This document shows, piece by piece, positions 1 through 10,121 of a stretch of DNA of 64,000 nt. The notes under the pieces were generated by a model. It ran no database searches. It was not told the origin of the DNA and worked only from the letters and a program-made list of their open reading frames with translations. The position numbers and the translations under genes were made by a program. The stretch is from CAWULT01 sp963923455 (GTDB taxonomy: Bacteria > Acidobacteriota > Vicinamibacteria > Vicinamibacterales > UBA2999). Within the stretch, counting starts at the first letter, position 1; each line of letters opens with the position of its first letter. The stretch is taken from NCBI GenBank assembly GCA_963923455.1, contig CAWULT010000007.1, positions 1 to 64,000 of the forward strand, written 5' to 3'.

Positions 1-1
1 T

Positions 2-34
2 TCGTCGGCAGCGTCAGATGTGTATAAGAGACAG
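2..34 (+). other. Illumina Nextera transposase adapter (artefact)
   Basis: The 33 bases match the Nextera read-1 transposase adapter and end in the mosaic-end sequence AGATGTGTATAAGAGACAG. This is library-preparation sequence left on the contig end, not genome. Read as protein it gives the known artefact peptide MYKRQ on the plus strand and SLIHI on the minus strand. Nothing before base 35 should be interpreted biologically. Confidence 0.98.
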
Positions 35-1507
35 GCCCAGCGCAAGGCCGGTGCGTTCACGTTGCCGCCCGTGACGCTGCTCGACGCGCCCAAGGCCGAG
101 CAGAAGATCGACGAGCGCGAGCTGATGGACGCGGCCCGGCACCTCGAGGACAAGTGCCGCGAGTTCTCCGTCGAGGGCCAGGTGGTCCAGATCCATCCGG
201 GCCCCGTCGTCACCACCTACGAATTCAAGCCCGAGGCCGGCGTGAAGTACAGCAAGGTGACCGGCCTCTCCGACGACCTCTGCCTCGCGATGCAGGCGGA
301 GTCCGTGCTGATCGATCGCATCCCCGGCAAGGCCACGGTCGGCATCCAGATTCCGAACCGCAACCGCGAGTCGATCTCGCTCCGCGAGCTGATCGAGTCG
401 GACGCCTACCAGCGGTCCGCCTCCAAGCTGACGCTCACGCTCGGCAAGACCATCCACGGCGAACCGTACGTCACGGACCTGGCGACGATGCCCCACCTGC
501 TCATCGCCGGATCGACCGGTACGGGCAAGTCGGTCGGCCTCAACGCGATGCTGACGAGCATTCTCTACCGCGCGACGCCAGACGACGTGCGGATGATCAT
601 GATCGACCCGAAGCGCCTCGAGCTCGGCATGTACGAGGAGATTCCGCACCTGCTGACGCCGGTCGTGGTCGACCCGAAGAAGGCGTCGAACGCGCTGCGC
701 TGGGCGGTGCGCGAGATGGAGGAGCGCTACAAGACGCTCGCGGCCGAGGGCGTCCGCAACATCGATCAGTACAACCGCAACATCCGGCTCGCGCTGCAGG
801 AAGGCGGCGCCGCCAAGGAAGGCGAGCTGCCGAAGCCGCTGCCCTTCATCGTCGTCGTGATCGACGAGCTCGCCGACCTGATGATGGTGGCGCGGAACGA
901 CGTCGAGGAGTCGATCGCGCGGCTCGCGCAGATGGCCCGCGCCGTCGGCATCCACCTGATCCTGGCGACGCAGCGCCCCTCGGTCGACGTGATCACCGGC
1001 CTCATCAAGGCCAACCTGCCGTCGCGCATCTCGTTCCGCGTGTCGTCGAAGATCGACTCGCGGACGATTCTGGACGCCAACGGCGCCGACCAGCTGCTCG
1101 GCAAGGGCGACATGCTGTTCCTGGCGCCCGGCACGTCGCGCAGCATCCGCCTGCACGGCCCGTACATCTCGGAACAGGAGAGCGCCCGGCTGGCGAGCTT
1201 CCTGCGCAAGCAGGGCAAGCCCGTGTTCGACGAGAGCATCACGGCCGAGGAGGAGACGGGCGGACCGGGGGGCATCGAGTTCGAGAAGGACGAGCTCTAC
1301 GACGAGGCGGCCCGGATCGTCGTCGACAGCGGCCAGGCGTCGATCTCGTACCTGCAGCGCCGGCTGCGGATCGGCTTCAGCCGCGCGGCCCGCCTGGTCG
1401 ACATGATGGAAGCCGAGGGCATCGTCTCGGCCGGCTCGGGTGGCAAGGCCCGCGAGGTCCTCGTCGACCGGAACTACTTCGAGGAAGTCGATGCGCAGCT
1501 CAGGTAG
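35..1507 (+). CDS. ftsK: DNA translocase FtsK, C-terminal part (5' end cut off)
   Basis: This is the motor half of FtsK/SpoIIIE, the septal ATPase that pumps chromosome ends into daughter cells and activates XerCD at dif. The visible 490 codons hold the alpha subdomain, then the RecA-like beta domain with Walker A GSTGTGKS (bases 509-532) and a Walker B stretch ending VVVIDELADLMM, then the KOPS-reading gamma winged helix at the C-terminus (YLQRRLRIGFSRAARLVDMMEAEGIV). The N-terminal membrane segments and linker are missing because the contig begins here. The coding frame enters directly from the adapter, so no start codon is visible. The next gene overlaps its last 17 bases. Confidence 0.95.
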   Translation, partial: AQRKAGAFTLPPVTLLDAPKAEQKIDERELMDAARHLEDKCREFSVEGQVVQIHPGPVVTTYEFKPEAGVKYSKVTGLSDDLCLAMQAESVLIDRIPGKATVGIQIPNRNRESISLRELIESDAYQRSASKLTLTLGKTIHGEPYVTDLATMPHLLIAGSTGTGKSVGLNAMLTSILYRATPDDVRMIMIDPKRLELGMYEEIPHLLTPVVVDPKKASNALRWAVREMEERYKTLAAEGVRNIDQYNRNIRLALQEGGAAKEGELPKPLPFIVVVIDELADLMMVARNDVEESIARLAQMARAVGIHLILATQRPSVDVITGLIKANLPSRISFRVSSKIDSRTILDANGADQLLGKGDMLFLAPGTSRSIRLHGPYISEQESARLASFLRKQGKPVFDESITAEEETGGPGGIEFEKDELYDEAARIVVDSGQASISYLQRRLRIGFSRAARLVDMMEAEGIVSAGSGGKAREVLVDRNYFEEVDAQLR

Positions 1508-3557
1508 CCACGTGGTCCGCCGGGTCATCGCCGGCGTGCTCGTCATCGCGGCATCGGCCGCTGGCGCGGCGCAGGGGTCCGATCCGGCACGCCTGTTCCG
1601 CGAGACGCAGGCCCGCGAGGCGTCGCTCCGCCGGCAGCTCGACGCCCCCGGGGGTGCCTCGTCCCTGCTGGCGCGGCTTCGGACACTCGTCGCGACCTAC
1701 CGGGACCTCGCGCGCCTGTTCCCCTCGAGCGACATCGCCGACGACGCGCTCTGGCACGGCGGGCGGCTCGCCGCCGACGCCTTCTGGCAGGCCGGCGACG
1801 AGCAGGACCGTGAGAGCGCCCGCCGGATCTTCGACCAGCTGACCTCGGAGTTTCCCGAGAGCGCACTCGCGCGCCTCGTGCCCGCGCAGAGCCGTCGGCT
1901 CGAACACGTCCGCCCAGCCGCACTGGCCGCACCGCCGCCACGGACGCCACAGTTGCCGCCGGCACCGGCGGCGGAGACCGTGGCCGTTCCAGCGGCGGTG
2001 GCCTCCCCCGCGCCCCGGTCCGTGCGGCCGAACGCGGCGCAGAACGCGGCGCCAGCCGCGGGACGGCCTCGGCCGTCGATGCTGACCGGCATCCGCCGCG
2101 AGGTGCTGCCCGACGCGCTCCGCATCACGCTGGAACTCGAGCAGGAGACGTCGTATCAGGCGGAGCGCCTCGACGCGCCGTCACGCGTGTTCGTGGACCT
2201 GAGGAACACCCGTGCGGTCGACGCGCTGAAGGACGCCGTGCTGCCCTATGCCGACGGCGTGGTGAAGCAGGTGCGGGTGGGCCGGCAGGCGGACGTCCGC
2301 ACCCGTGTCGTGTTCGACCTCCAGGGAAACCCCAGGCACAGCGTCTACACGCTCTACGCTCCCTACCGGGTCGTGATCGACTTCGAGCAGCCCGGCGCCG
2401 CCGCACTGTCCCGTGCCGGCGGTCCGCACGCGGCGAGCCTCGCGGCGGCGACCGCAGGCCGCGAACGCGCCGTGGCCCCACCGGCCGGCCCGCCCGTGGT
2501 CGCGGCCGAGCCGACGGTGTCCACGGCGGCCGCGGCTGTCCTGCCATCGGCGCACGCCCCGACGGCCATGGTGTCCCCTGCGGCCTCCGCGACCAGCGGG
2601 ACGTCCGAGGCGCCGCCCACGACAGGGCCCCAGGAAACGGCCGCGACGCCGCCCGCCCGCCGCGTGATGGCCTCAATCGAGCGCGGGGACAAGAGCCCGG
2701 TGGCGCCCCTCGGGGCCAGGCCGGCCACGACCGGTGCAGCGCCCGCGCCGGTCGTGGCCGCGCTCGCTCCATCCCCCGCCGCCGACGCGCCGGCGCCTCC
2801 CGCGCCCCGCTCGCCCAAGACGAACACACGGGGCGGCTTCTCCCTGTCGCGCCAGCTCGGCCTGGGCATCGCGCGCATCGTGATCGATCCGGGTCACGGC
2901 GGACACGACCCGGGCGCGAAGGTGCGCGGCCTGACGGAGGCCGACCTCGTGCTCGACGTCGCGCTGCGGCTCGAGGCGCTGCTGGCCGCACAGCCAGGTG
3001 TCGAGGTGATCCTCACGCGGCGCACCAACGCCTTCGTCTCGCTCGAGGAACGCACCGACATCGCGAACCGGGCGAACGCGGACCTGTTCCTCTCGATCCA
3101 CGCCAACGCGAGCGCCGACGCCCGCGCCACCGGCATCGAGAGCTACTTCCTGAACTTCGCCGCCACCGCGGCGGCCGAGGCGGCGGCAGCCCGCGAGAAC
3201 GCCGCGTCGGGCCGATCGATGCGGCACCTCGGCGACATCGTCCGGGCCATCGCGCTCAACAACAAGATCGACGAGTCGCGAGACCTGGCGACGATGGTCC
3301 AGTCGTCCCTTCACGGCCAGGTCCGTCGCTCGAACCGCGATGTGCGGAATCTCGGCGTCAAGCAGGCGCCGTTCATGGTGCTGATCGGCGCGACGATGCC
3401 GTCGGTACTGACCGAGATCGCGTTCCTCACCAACCGCCAGGAGGCGGCCCTGCTCCGGACGGACCGGTATCGGCAACAGTTGGCCGAGGGCCTTCTCGCC
3501 GGGATCACCCGCTACCAGCAGGCGCTGAAACAGGCGCCCGCCGTCGCGTCGCGCTGA
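1491..3557 (+). CDS. N-acetylmuramoyl-L-alanine amidase, AMIN + Amidase_3
   Basis: Periplasmic zinc amidase that cleaves the peptide stem from MurNAc during septum splitting (AmiA/B/C family), 688 residues. The ATG at 1491 is chosen because it is followed by a signal peptide (RRVIAGVLVIAASAAGAAQ). A TPR-like helical segment follows at about 60-130, an AMIN domain at about 200-305, a long Ala/Pro-rich linker at about 310-445, and an Amidase_3 domain from about 460 to the end. The zinc and catalytic residues are visible: His in IDPGHGGHDPG, Glu in LTEADLVLDV, His in SIHAN and Glu in LTEIAFLTN. It overlaps ftsK by 17 bp, so both division-related genes are probably co-transcribed. The linker is longer than in enterobacterial AmiC. 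Confidence 0.92.
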   Translation: MRSSGSHVVRRVIAGVLVIAASAAGAAQGSDPARLFRETQAREASLRRQLDAPGGASSLLARLRTLVATYRDLARLFPSSDIADDALWHGGRLAADAFWQAGDEQDRESARRIFDQLTSEFPESALARLVPAQSRRLEHVRPAALAAPPPRTPQLPPAPAAETVAVPAAVASPAPRSVRPNAAQNAAPAAGRPRPSMLTGIRREVLPDALRITLELEQETSYQAERLDAPSRVFVDLRNTRAVDALKDAVLPYADGVVKQVRVGRQADVRTRVVFDLQGNPRHSVYTLYAPYRVVIDFEQPGAAALSRAGGPHAASLAAATAGRERAVAPPAGPPVVAAEPTVSTAAAAVLPSAHAPTAMVSPAASATSGTSEAPPTTGPQETAATPPARRVMASIERGDKSPVAPLGARPATTGAAPAPVVAALAPSPAADAPAPPAPRSPKTNTRGGFSLSRQLGLGIARIVIDPGHGGHDPGAKVRGLTEADLVLDVALRLEALLAAQPGVEVILTRRTNAFVSLEERTDIANRANADLFLSIHANASADARATGIESYFLNFAATAAAEAAAARENAASGRSMRHLGDIVRAIALNNKIDESRDLATMVQSSLHGQVRRSNRDVRNLGVKQAPFMVLIGATMPSVLTEIAFLTNRQEAALLRTDRYRQQLAEGLLAGITRYQQALKQAPAVASR

Positions 3558-3580
3558 CGCGCCACGCGTCCCGCCGGGGG

Positions 3581-3880
3581 TCAGATGCGGAGGCGGGTGT
3601 GCGTCGGCTCCGACCCGGCGTCTGGCGCGGACCGGTCCCGCCATCGCTTGTAGAGCAGGATGGACGCGGCGACGACGGCGCTGCCCAGCGCAGCCGCGAG
3701 CAGGAAGAGCCCTGCGATCGCGAACATCCCCAGCACCACGCTGATGCTGATGTCCTGGGCCGGCTTCGGCCGCTCGATGACGTCGACGACGATTGGCTTG
3801 TCCTGCGCGACCAGGACCAGGCGCGGCCACAGGACGGCGACCCCCGCCGCCAACGTCGTCGCGCGCGCGAACAGCGTCAC
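3581..3880 (-). CDS. Small membrane protein downstream of pepA
   Basis: A 99-residue protein of unknown function. The GTG at 3880 is chosen because it lies 8 bp after the pepA stop and follows a GAGGGG ribosome-binding site. The N-terminus is hydrophobic (VTLFARATTLAAGVAVLWPRL), possibly a signal sequence. A second strongly hydrophobic segment (about 48-78) is followed by a positively charged KRWRDR, consistent with a membrane anchor and a short cytoplasmic tail. It is probably co-transcribed with pepA. No family recognised. Confidence 0.6.
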   Translation of the reverse strand: MTLFARATTLAAGVAVLWPRLVLVAQDKPIVVDVIERPKPAQDISISVVLGMFAIAGLFLLAAALGSAVVAASILLYKRWRDRSAPDAGSEPTHTRLRI

Positions 3881-3888
3881 GAAGCCCC

Positions 3889-5424
3889 TCAGCCCTTCGA
3901 CGCGCCAGCCCACGCCGCGGCGTCGAGCGCCAGTTCGGTGAGCGTGCGGACCGCGACGCCGGTCGCGCCCTTCGGCTGGTATGGCTTTGCGTCCTCGGCC
4001 CAGGCCGTGCCGGCGATGTCCAGGTGCACCCACGGGAGGTCGCCGGCGAACTCCCGGATGAAGAGCGCGCCCGTGATGGCGCCGGCGGGGCGGCCGCCGG
4101 TGTTCGCGATGTCGGCGATCTCGCTCTTGTACAGGTCCCGATAGTCGTCGAAGACCGGCATGGGCCACGACCGGTCACCGGCCCGCTCGCTGGCCCGCCT
4201 GACGTGCTCGGCCCACGAGGCCGGGGCGCCGAACAGCCCCGTGGTCGACTTGCCGAGGGCGACGACGCACGCCCCGGTGAGCGTCGCGACGTCCACCAGG
4301 TGCGTCGCCCCCAGCTCGCGGGCGTACCAGAGTGCGTCCCCCAGCACGAGCCGCCCTTCCGCGTCGGTGTTCAGGATCTCGACCGTCTTGCCCGACGCGC
4401 TCACCAGCACGTCGCCGGGCTTGACGGCGCGCCCACCCGGCATGTTCTCGCTCATCGGCACCAGGCCGACGCAGCGGACGGGCGCCGCCAGCCGGGCGAT
4501 CGCGGCCATCGCGGCGATCACCGCGGCGCCGCCGGACATGTCGTCCTTCATCTTGTCCATGTTCTCGGCGGGCTTGATCGAGATGCCGCCGCTGTCGAAG
4601 GTGATCCCCTTGCCGACCAGGCCGAGCGTGACGCCGGGCAGCGGGTTCGCCGGCTCGTGCCGCAGGACCAGCAGGCGCGGCGGCTCCTGGCTGCCCTGCG
4701 AGACGCCCTGGATGAGCCCCATCTTCAGTTCGGCGATCCGACGCTCGTCGAGCACGTCCACGAGCAGACCGGCGGCGCGCCCGATGGCCGCGCCTCGCTC
4801 GGCGAACACCCGCGGCGGCAGGTGGTTGCCGGGCTCGTTCGACATCGCGCGGGCCAGGTTCGTCGCCTCCCCGAGCACGACGCCCCGTTCGACCGCCGAG
4901 CGGCAGGCGGCATGCGCGGACGCGTCGGCGGACGCGCGAATCCACACGTCCTGGAGCCACGCGCGGGTGCCGTCGGACTTGTACGCACCACCGTCGTAGT
5001 TGCCGATCACGGCGCCCTCGGCGAAGACCCGCGCAGCCTCCGCCGGCGACACGGGCGTGCCCGCGCGGTGCACGAGGCCGATGGTCGTGACCTTGCGCTG
5101 ACGGGCCGACAGGGCGCCTGCGGTCGCCAGCCGGCGCAACCGCTCGGTCGTCACCTCGGCCCGCTTGCCGGCCCCCAGGAAGGCCAGGCGCCGCGCCCGC
5201 CACGTGCCGCCTGCGACGGGCGTGATCAGCGCATCGTACAGCTGCCCCTTGAACTCGCCCCGTGCGCGGGCGCGCCCCAGTTCGCCACCGCTGGCCGCAT
5301 CGAGATGCGGCTCGTCGACGAAGTCGTCGTCTTCGTGGACCGGCACGACGAGCAGATCGACGTCGACCTCCGACCCGGGACCGGCGACCGCAGTCACGGT
5401 CGGCAGCCAGAACACGGTGTGCAT
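3889..5424 (-). CDS. pepA: Leucyl aminopeptidase (M17 family)
   Basis: Cytosolic dimetal aminopeptidase that removes N-terminal residues from peptides, 511 residues, the usual size of the family. The metal- and substrate-binding signatures are present: KGITFDSGGISIKPAENM, DDMSGGA, and the M17 signature NTDAEGRL near residue 350. The poorly conserved N-terminal domain covers about residues 1-170. The ATG at 5424 is preferred over in-frame codons upstream because an AGGAGAG ribosome-binding site precedes it and the upstream extension is Arg/Pro-rich with no similarity to PepA. Confidence 0.93.
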   Translation of the reverse strand: MHTVFWLPTVTAVAGPGSEVDVDLLVVPVHEDDDFVDEPHLDAASGGELGRARARGEFKGQLYDALITPVAGGTWRARRLAFLGAGKRAEVTTERLRRLATAGALSARQRKVTTIGLVHRAGTPVSPAEAARVFAEGAVIGNYDGGAYKSDGTRAWLQDVWIRASADASAHAACRSAVERGVVLGEATNLARAMSNEPGNHLPPRVFAERGAAIGRAAGLLVDVLDERRIAELKMGLIQGVSQGSQEPPRLLVLRHEPANPLPGVTLGLVGKGITFDSGGISIKPAENMDKMKDDMSGGAAVIAAMAAIARLAAPVRCVGLVPMSENMPGGRAVKPGDVLVSASGKTVEILNTDAEGRLVLGDALWYARELGATHLVDVATLTGACVVALGKSTTGLFGAPASWAEHVRRASERAGDRSWPMPVFDDYRDLYKSEIADIANTGGRPAGAITGALFIREFAGDLPWVHLDIAGTAWAEDAKPYQPKGATGVAVRTLTELALDAAAWAGASKG

Positions 5425-5490
5425 GGTCCGAACTCTCCTCGCCCGGGGCCGCCGTGGGCCGCCCGCCCGCGGGCCCCAGCCGGCGCGCGC

Positions 5491-5520
5491 TTGTTCGTCC
5501 GTGGAGGGCGGGCGTACAAT
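5491..5520 (+). promoter_or_regulatory. Sigma-70-type promoter
   Basis: TTGTTC at 5491-5496 and TACAAT at 5515-5520 are separated by 18 bp, 33 bp upstream of the ATG at 5554. It lies in the divergent gap to pepA and would drive the PKD-like protein and the genes after it. Confidence 0.55.
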
Positions 5521-5553
5521 CGAACCTGCCTGCCCAATCGAACGGGTTCCGCC

Positions 5554-5997
5554 ATGGCTCAACCACGACGCGCGCGTGCCGCGCTGCTCGCCGTCCTCGT
5601 TCTCGCGTGGGCGCCGTCCCCGGCGCTGCGGGCTCAGAAGGACGACGACAAAAAGCCAAGTCTATCACTCAAGGCCAACCCGCCCCTGGGCTTCTCCCCG
5701 CTGCGCGTCCGCGCCGTGGTCGACGTTCGTGGTGGCGCGAACGACTACGAGGAGTTCTACTGCCCGACCGTCGAGTGGGACTGGGGCGACGGGACGGTCT
5801 CCGCGAACGGGGAGGACTGCAATCCGTACGTCGCGGGCCAGAGCGAGATCCGCCGGCGGTTCAGTGCCGAGCACGTGTATCGCTACAGCGGCAGCTACCG
5901 GGTGGCGTTCCGCCTGAAGCAAAAGGACCGCGTCGTCGCCACCGCCGCCTCGGGCGTCCAGGTGCGCAGCGGCGCCCGCGAGGACTTTGGCCGCTGA
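5554..5997 (+). CDS. Secreted PKD-like domain protein
   Basis: A 147-residue exported protein. Residues 1-28 form a signal peptide (RRARAALLAVLVLAWAPSPALRAQ), followed by an acidic/lysine patch. One immunoglobulin-like domain resembles PKD repeats: the strand-turn motif VEWDWGDGTVS and, later, the GSYRVAFRLK strand where PKD domains carry their closing Y/V-x-L element. PKD-type domains usually serve protein or glycan contacts outside the cell. No enzymatic motif is visible. The reading frame ends 11 bp into the next gene's longest possible frame. Confidence 0.65.
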   Translation: MAQPRRARAALLAVLVLAWAPSPALRAQKDDDKKPSLSLKANPPLGFSPLRVRAVVDVRGGANDYEEFYCPTVEWDWGDGTVSANGEDCNPYVAGQSEIRRRFSAEHVYRYSGSYRVAFRLKQKDRVVATAASGVQVRSGAREDFGR

Positions 5998-6433
5998 CGC
6001 GTCGGTCGACGCCGTGATGGCGGAACTGCAGGGGCGTGTCCGCGAGCGGCTGCGCCAGGACCTGCTCCGCCACGGCGCCTCCCCGTCCTTCGAGGACCCG
6101 GAGCTCTTCGCCGAGGTCGAGCGTATCCTCCACGCCGGGGTGGACATGGGGCGGTCGAACGCCCTCGTCGTCCCCGAACTGCTCGGCGACCCGGAGACCT
6201 GGCGCATCGAGACGGCGATGCGCTACGGCTCGCACCGGGCGTCGGCACCCGCCGCCGCCATCCGCTTCGTCAAGCAGCGGCTGCTGATGCCGGTGCTGCG
6301 CTGGCTGTTCGAGTACAGCCGGGACAACTTCGAACGGCAACGCCGCGTGAACCAGGTGCTGTTCGCCTGCGTGCAGGAGCTGGCGGCCGAGACGGCACGG
6401 CTGCGGCAGGACGTGCGGCGCCTGCGGCAGTGA
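5987..6433 (+). CDS. Conserved hypothetical protein next to glycosyltransferase
   Basis: Up to 148 residues, helical, with a coiled-coil-like C-terminus (RVNQVLFACVQELAAETARLRQDVRRLRQ). There is no signal peptide or membrane segment. The start is uncertain: TTG 5987, GTG 6014 and ATG 6017 are in frame and none has a good ribosome-binding site. Its TGA overlaps the GTG of the glycosyltransferase (GTGA), so the two are translationally coupled and probably work together in surface glycan synthesis. That role is inferred from context only. Confidence 0.6.
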   Translation: MAADASVDAVMAELQGRVRERLRQDLLRHGASPSFEDPELFAEVERILHAGVDMGRSNALVVPELLGDPETWRIETAMRYGSHRASAPAAAIRFVKQRLLMPVLRWLFEYSRDNFERQRRVNQVLFACVQELAAETARLRQDVRRLRQ

Positions 6434-7614
6434 AGCTCGCCTGCGTCGTCCAGCGCTACGGCGCGGACATCGCCGGGGGATCCGAGGCGCACTGCCGCCA
6501 GATCGCCGAGCGTCTGGCGGCCAGCCACGACGTGACCGTACTGACCACCTGCGCGCGCGACTACGTCACCTGGGCCAACGCGTATCCGCCGGGCGACGCG
6601 CGGGAGCGGGGCGTGCGCGTGATCCGCTTCCCCGTCCGCCACGAGCGCCGCCTGAAGCGCTTCGCCGACCTCAGCGACGTGGTGTTCGACGGCCGCGCGT
6701 CCGAGGCCGACCAGGAGGCGTGGTTCCGCGAGAACGGTCCCGAGGCACCGGATCTGCTCGCCCACCTCGCCGCGCATGGCAGCGAGTACGATCTGGTGCT
6801 CTTCTGGACGTTCCGCTACGCCCCGTCCTACTTCGGGCTGCCGCTCGTGGCTGACCGCGCGGTGCTGGTGCCGACGGCCGAGGACGACGCCGCGCTGAAC
6901 CTCGACGTGCTGCAGTCCTACTTCCGCCGCGCGGCGGGCTACCTGTTCCTGACGCCGGAGGAGCAGGCGCTCGTCTCGGCGCGCGCGGCGCAGCCGCTCG
7001 AACCCGCGGCGATCATCGGGCTGGGCCTCGACCCGGCACCGCCGCCGTCGGACCGCGCGCCGCTGCAGGCGCTCGGCCTGCCCGAGGACTACGTGCTCTA
7101 TCTCGGCCGTGTCGACCGCAACAAGGGCTGTCACACGCTGTTCGAATACTTCCAGGACTACGCCGCTCAGGCGGCGGAGGTCGCGACGACCCTCGTGCTC
7201 GCCGGACCCGCGACCATCCCGGTGCCGGCGCACCCGCGGATCCGGGCCCTCGGCTACGTCAGCAACGACGTGCGCCACGCGCTGCTGTCGCACGCCCGTG
7301 CCCTGCTCGTCCCGTCGCCATACGAGAGCCTCAGCATCGTCCTGCTCGAGGCGTGGAACCAGGCCGTGCCGGCGCTGGTCAACGCGCACTGCTCCGTGCT
7401 GCACGGGCAGGTGCGGCGCGCGAACGGAGGCCTCTTCTACCGGTCGTCGCGCGAGTTCGCCGAGGCGCTCGGCGCGCTGCTCGCCGAGCCCCGCCTGGCG
7501 GCCGCCCTCGGCCGGCAGGGCCTCACCTACGTCGAGCAGGAATACCGGTGGCCGATCGTGCTCGGGCGCGTCGAGGCGCTGATGGCCGAGGTGCGCGCGC
7601 GCCGCGGCTGCTGA
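6430..7614 (+). CDS. Glycosyltransferase, GT4 family
   Basis: A 394-residue GT-B fold glycosyltransferase that transfers a sugar from an activated donor. The N-terminal Rossmann domain opens with LACVVQRYGADIAGGSEAHCRQIAERLA, the acceptor-domain glycine loop of GT4 enzymes. The donor domain shows YLGRVDRNKG at about 220 and the E-x7-E element in SPYESLSIVLLEAWNQ at about 297. Donor and acceptor cannot be read from sequence. The GTG start overlaps the stop of the preceding gene. It most likely acts in exopolysaccharide or LPS assembly. Confidence 0.85.
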   Translation: MKLACVVQRYGADIAGGSEAHCRQIAERLAASHDVTVLTTCARDYVTWANAYPPGDARERGVRVIRFPVRHERRLKRFADLSDVVFDGRASEADQEAWFRENGPEAPDLLAHLAAHGSEYDLVLFWTFRYAPSYFGLPLVADRAVLVPTAEDDAALNLDVLQSYFRRAAGYLFLTPEEQALVSARAAQPLEPAAIIGLGLDPAPPPSDRAPLQALGLPEDYVLYLGRVDRNKGCHTLFEYFQDYAAQAAEVATTLVLAGPATIPVPAHPRIRALGYVSNDVRHALLSHARALLVPSPYESLSIVLLEAWNQAVPALVNAHCSVLHGQVRRANGGLFYRSSREFAEALGALLAEPRLAAALGRQGLTYVEQEYRWPIVLGRVEALMAEVRARRGC

Positions 7615-7618
7615 CCCG

Positions 7619-8797
7619 CTACGAGGTCGCGACCGTCGTCTCGATCACGGGGATGGGCGGCGCCGGCCGCCAGCGATCGAGCAGGGTCTGGATGACCGCG
7701 CCGAGACCGACGGTCCACATCGCCAGCTCCGTCAGGACCGCCACGCTCCGCAGCACGGCACGCAGCGGCCACAACCACTCGGGTCCGAGCGCCGCCAGAC
7801 GCGCGCCGAGGACGACCGCGACGAGCAGCAGCGTGCCGGCGGCAACGTCTCCCGCCGTGCTCGCGGACGTCGCCACCTCGCGCCCGCGGAGCCGCGCCCC
7901 CAGGCGTGCGGCCACGCCGGCGAATCCAGCAACGGCGACACCCGCCGCCGCGGCGACGAGCAGCGGCAGCGCGCCGAGCAACGGGATGCCGACGATCGAC
8001 ACCAGCATCGCGATCGCCACGCACACGAGCGCCGGGACGAACAGGACCTCGGCGGCGACGCCGGTCGCGACGGACGACCACGGCGCCATCCCGGCGCGCA
8101 GGCCGACGCGGCGCACGAATGCCGGGGCCAGCCACGCCAGCAGCAGGACGGCCGCGAGCAGTGCGGCGAGCCGGACGACCGACACGGCCAGCGCGGCCGC
8201 GGCCCACCAGCCGCGGGACAGGCCGGGCCAGCCGACCGCCACGTCGGGCCAGCCGGCCCGCGCGCGCGACACGTCACCGGCCACCCGGCCGCCGGGTTCG
8301 ACCACGGTGTCGCCGCCGACGGACACGGCGTCTCCGAGGACGACGCCCGTGCGGCCGACCCGGATCGAGCCGCCGACCGCCACCACGTCGTCCGTGGCGC
8401 GGCCATCGATCGTGGCCGAACCGCCGATCACGATGATGGGCTCGTTGGCCGTCTCGCCTTCTGGCAGACGGTAGTCGCGGAGCACCCGGAGGTGGACCCC
8501 GTCGTGGTCCGGCCGGTTCCATCGCTCGGCGCGCCGCTGCTCCCGCGCCTCGCGCCGCCGGGCCCGGGCCTCACGCCGATCGGCGACCCGGCCCTCGGCC
8601 GGCCATCCGGGCTCGGCCCCCACCGCTCCGTCCGGCCCACCGTCAGATGGGCCGTCAACCGAGGCCGGCGCGCCGGCCCCGCCGCGCGGCACCATGCGCG
8701 CATCTGGATTCGGTGACGGCGCCTGCGCCGCGATGCCGATGACGATGACGCCGGCGAATCCGGCGCCGGCCAGCCAGGTCCTGACGAAATGCTTCAC
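7619..8797 (-). CDS. Bactofilin-like / polymer-forming membrane protein
   Basis: 392 residues starting at GTG 8797 behind GAGGT. Residues 1-25 look like a signal peptide or anchor. A low-complexity Arg/Glu/Pro stretch follows at about 30-110. A short right-handed beta-helix-like block is next at about 117-175, with repeats such as IIVIGGSATIDGRATDDVVAVGG and VVLGDAVSVGGDTVVEPGGRV typical of polymer-forming (bactofilin-type) proteins. The C-terminal half carries about five hydrophobic segments. A beta-helix fused to a multi-pass membrane region suggests an envelope scaffold. The molecular role is unknown. Confidence 0.6.
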   Translation of the reverse strand: MKHFVRTWLAGAGFAGVIVIGIAAQAPSPNPDARMVPRGGAGAPASVDGPSDGGPDGAVGAEPGWPAEGRVADRREARARRREAREQRRAERWNRPDHDGVHLRVLRDYRLPEGETANEPIIVIGGSATIDGRATDDVVAVGGSIRVGRTGVVLGDAVSVGGDTVVEPGGRVAGDVSRARAGWPDVAVGWPGLSRGWWAAAALAVSVVRLAALLAAVLLLAWLAPAFVRRVGLRAGMAPWSSVATGVAAEVLFVPALVCVAIAMLVSIVGIPLLGALPLLVAAAAGVAVAGFAGVAARLGARLRGREVATSASTAGDVAAGTLLLVAVVLGARLAALGPEWLWPLRAVLRSVAVLTELAMWTVGLGAVIQTLLDRWRPAPPIPVIETTVATS

Positions 8798-8887
8798 GGG
8801 GTGTCGACCTCGAGCAGTGGGACGAGGTCGCGCCCTCCGGAGTTCCGCCGCGGCCCGTGTCGCCCGGCCGCCGGCCGGGGCCGAGGC

Positions 8888-10075
<1,188 letters not shown>

Positions 10076-10082
10076 GCCGTCG

Positions 10083-10088
10083 ATTGTA
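10083..10088 (-). promoter_or_regulatory. -10 box of thiolase gene, 7 nt from start codon
   Basis: TACAAT read on the minus strand lies 7 bases before the ATG at 10075. The spacing would put the RNA start at or next to the start codon. No convincing -35 is visible. Confidence 0.45.
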
Positions 10089-10108
10089 GGCCACGGGCGT
10101 CGCCACAG

Positions 10109-10114
10109 TAGAAT
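10109..10114 (+). promoter_or_regulatory. -10 box of acyl-CoA synthetase gene, 7 nt from start codon
   Basis: TAGAAT on the plus strand ends 7 bases before the ATG at 10122, and no ribosome-binding site fits in that space. The geometry matches a leaderless transcript. It lies in the 46-bp divergent gap shared with the thiolase gene. Confidence 0.45.
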
Positions 10115-10121
10115 CGGCCGG

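Noticed and set aside
14..1546. A 510-codon minus-strand frame ending in the adapter
   Set aside because: It is antisense to ftsK, and its terminal SLIHI peptide comes from the adapter.
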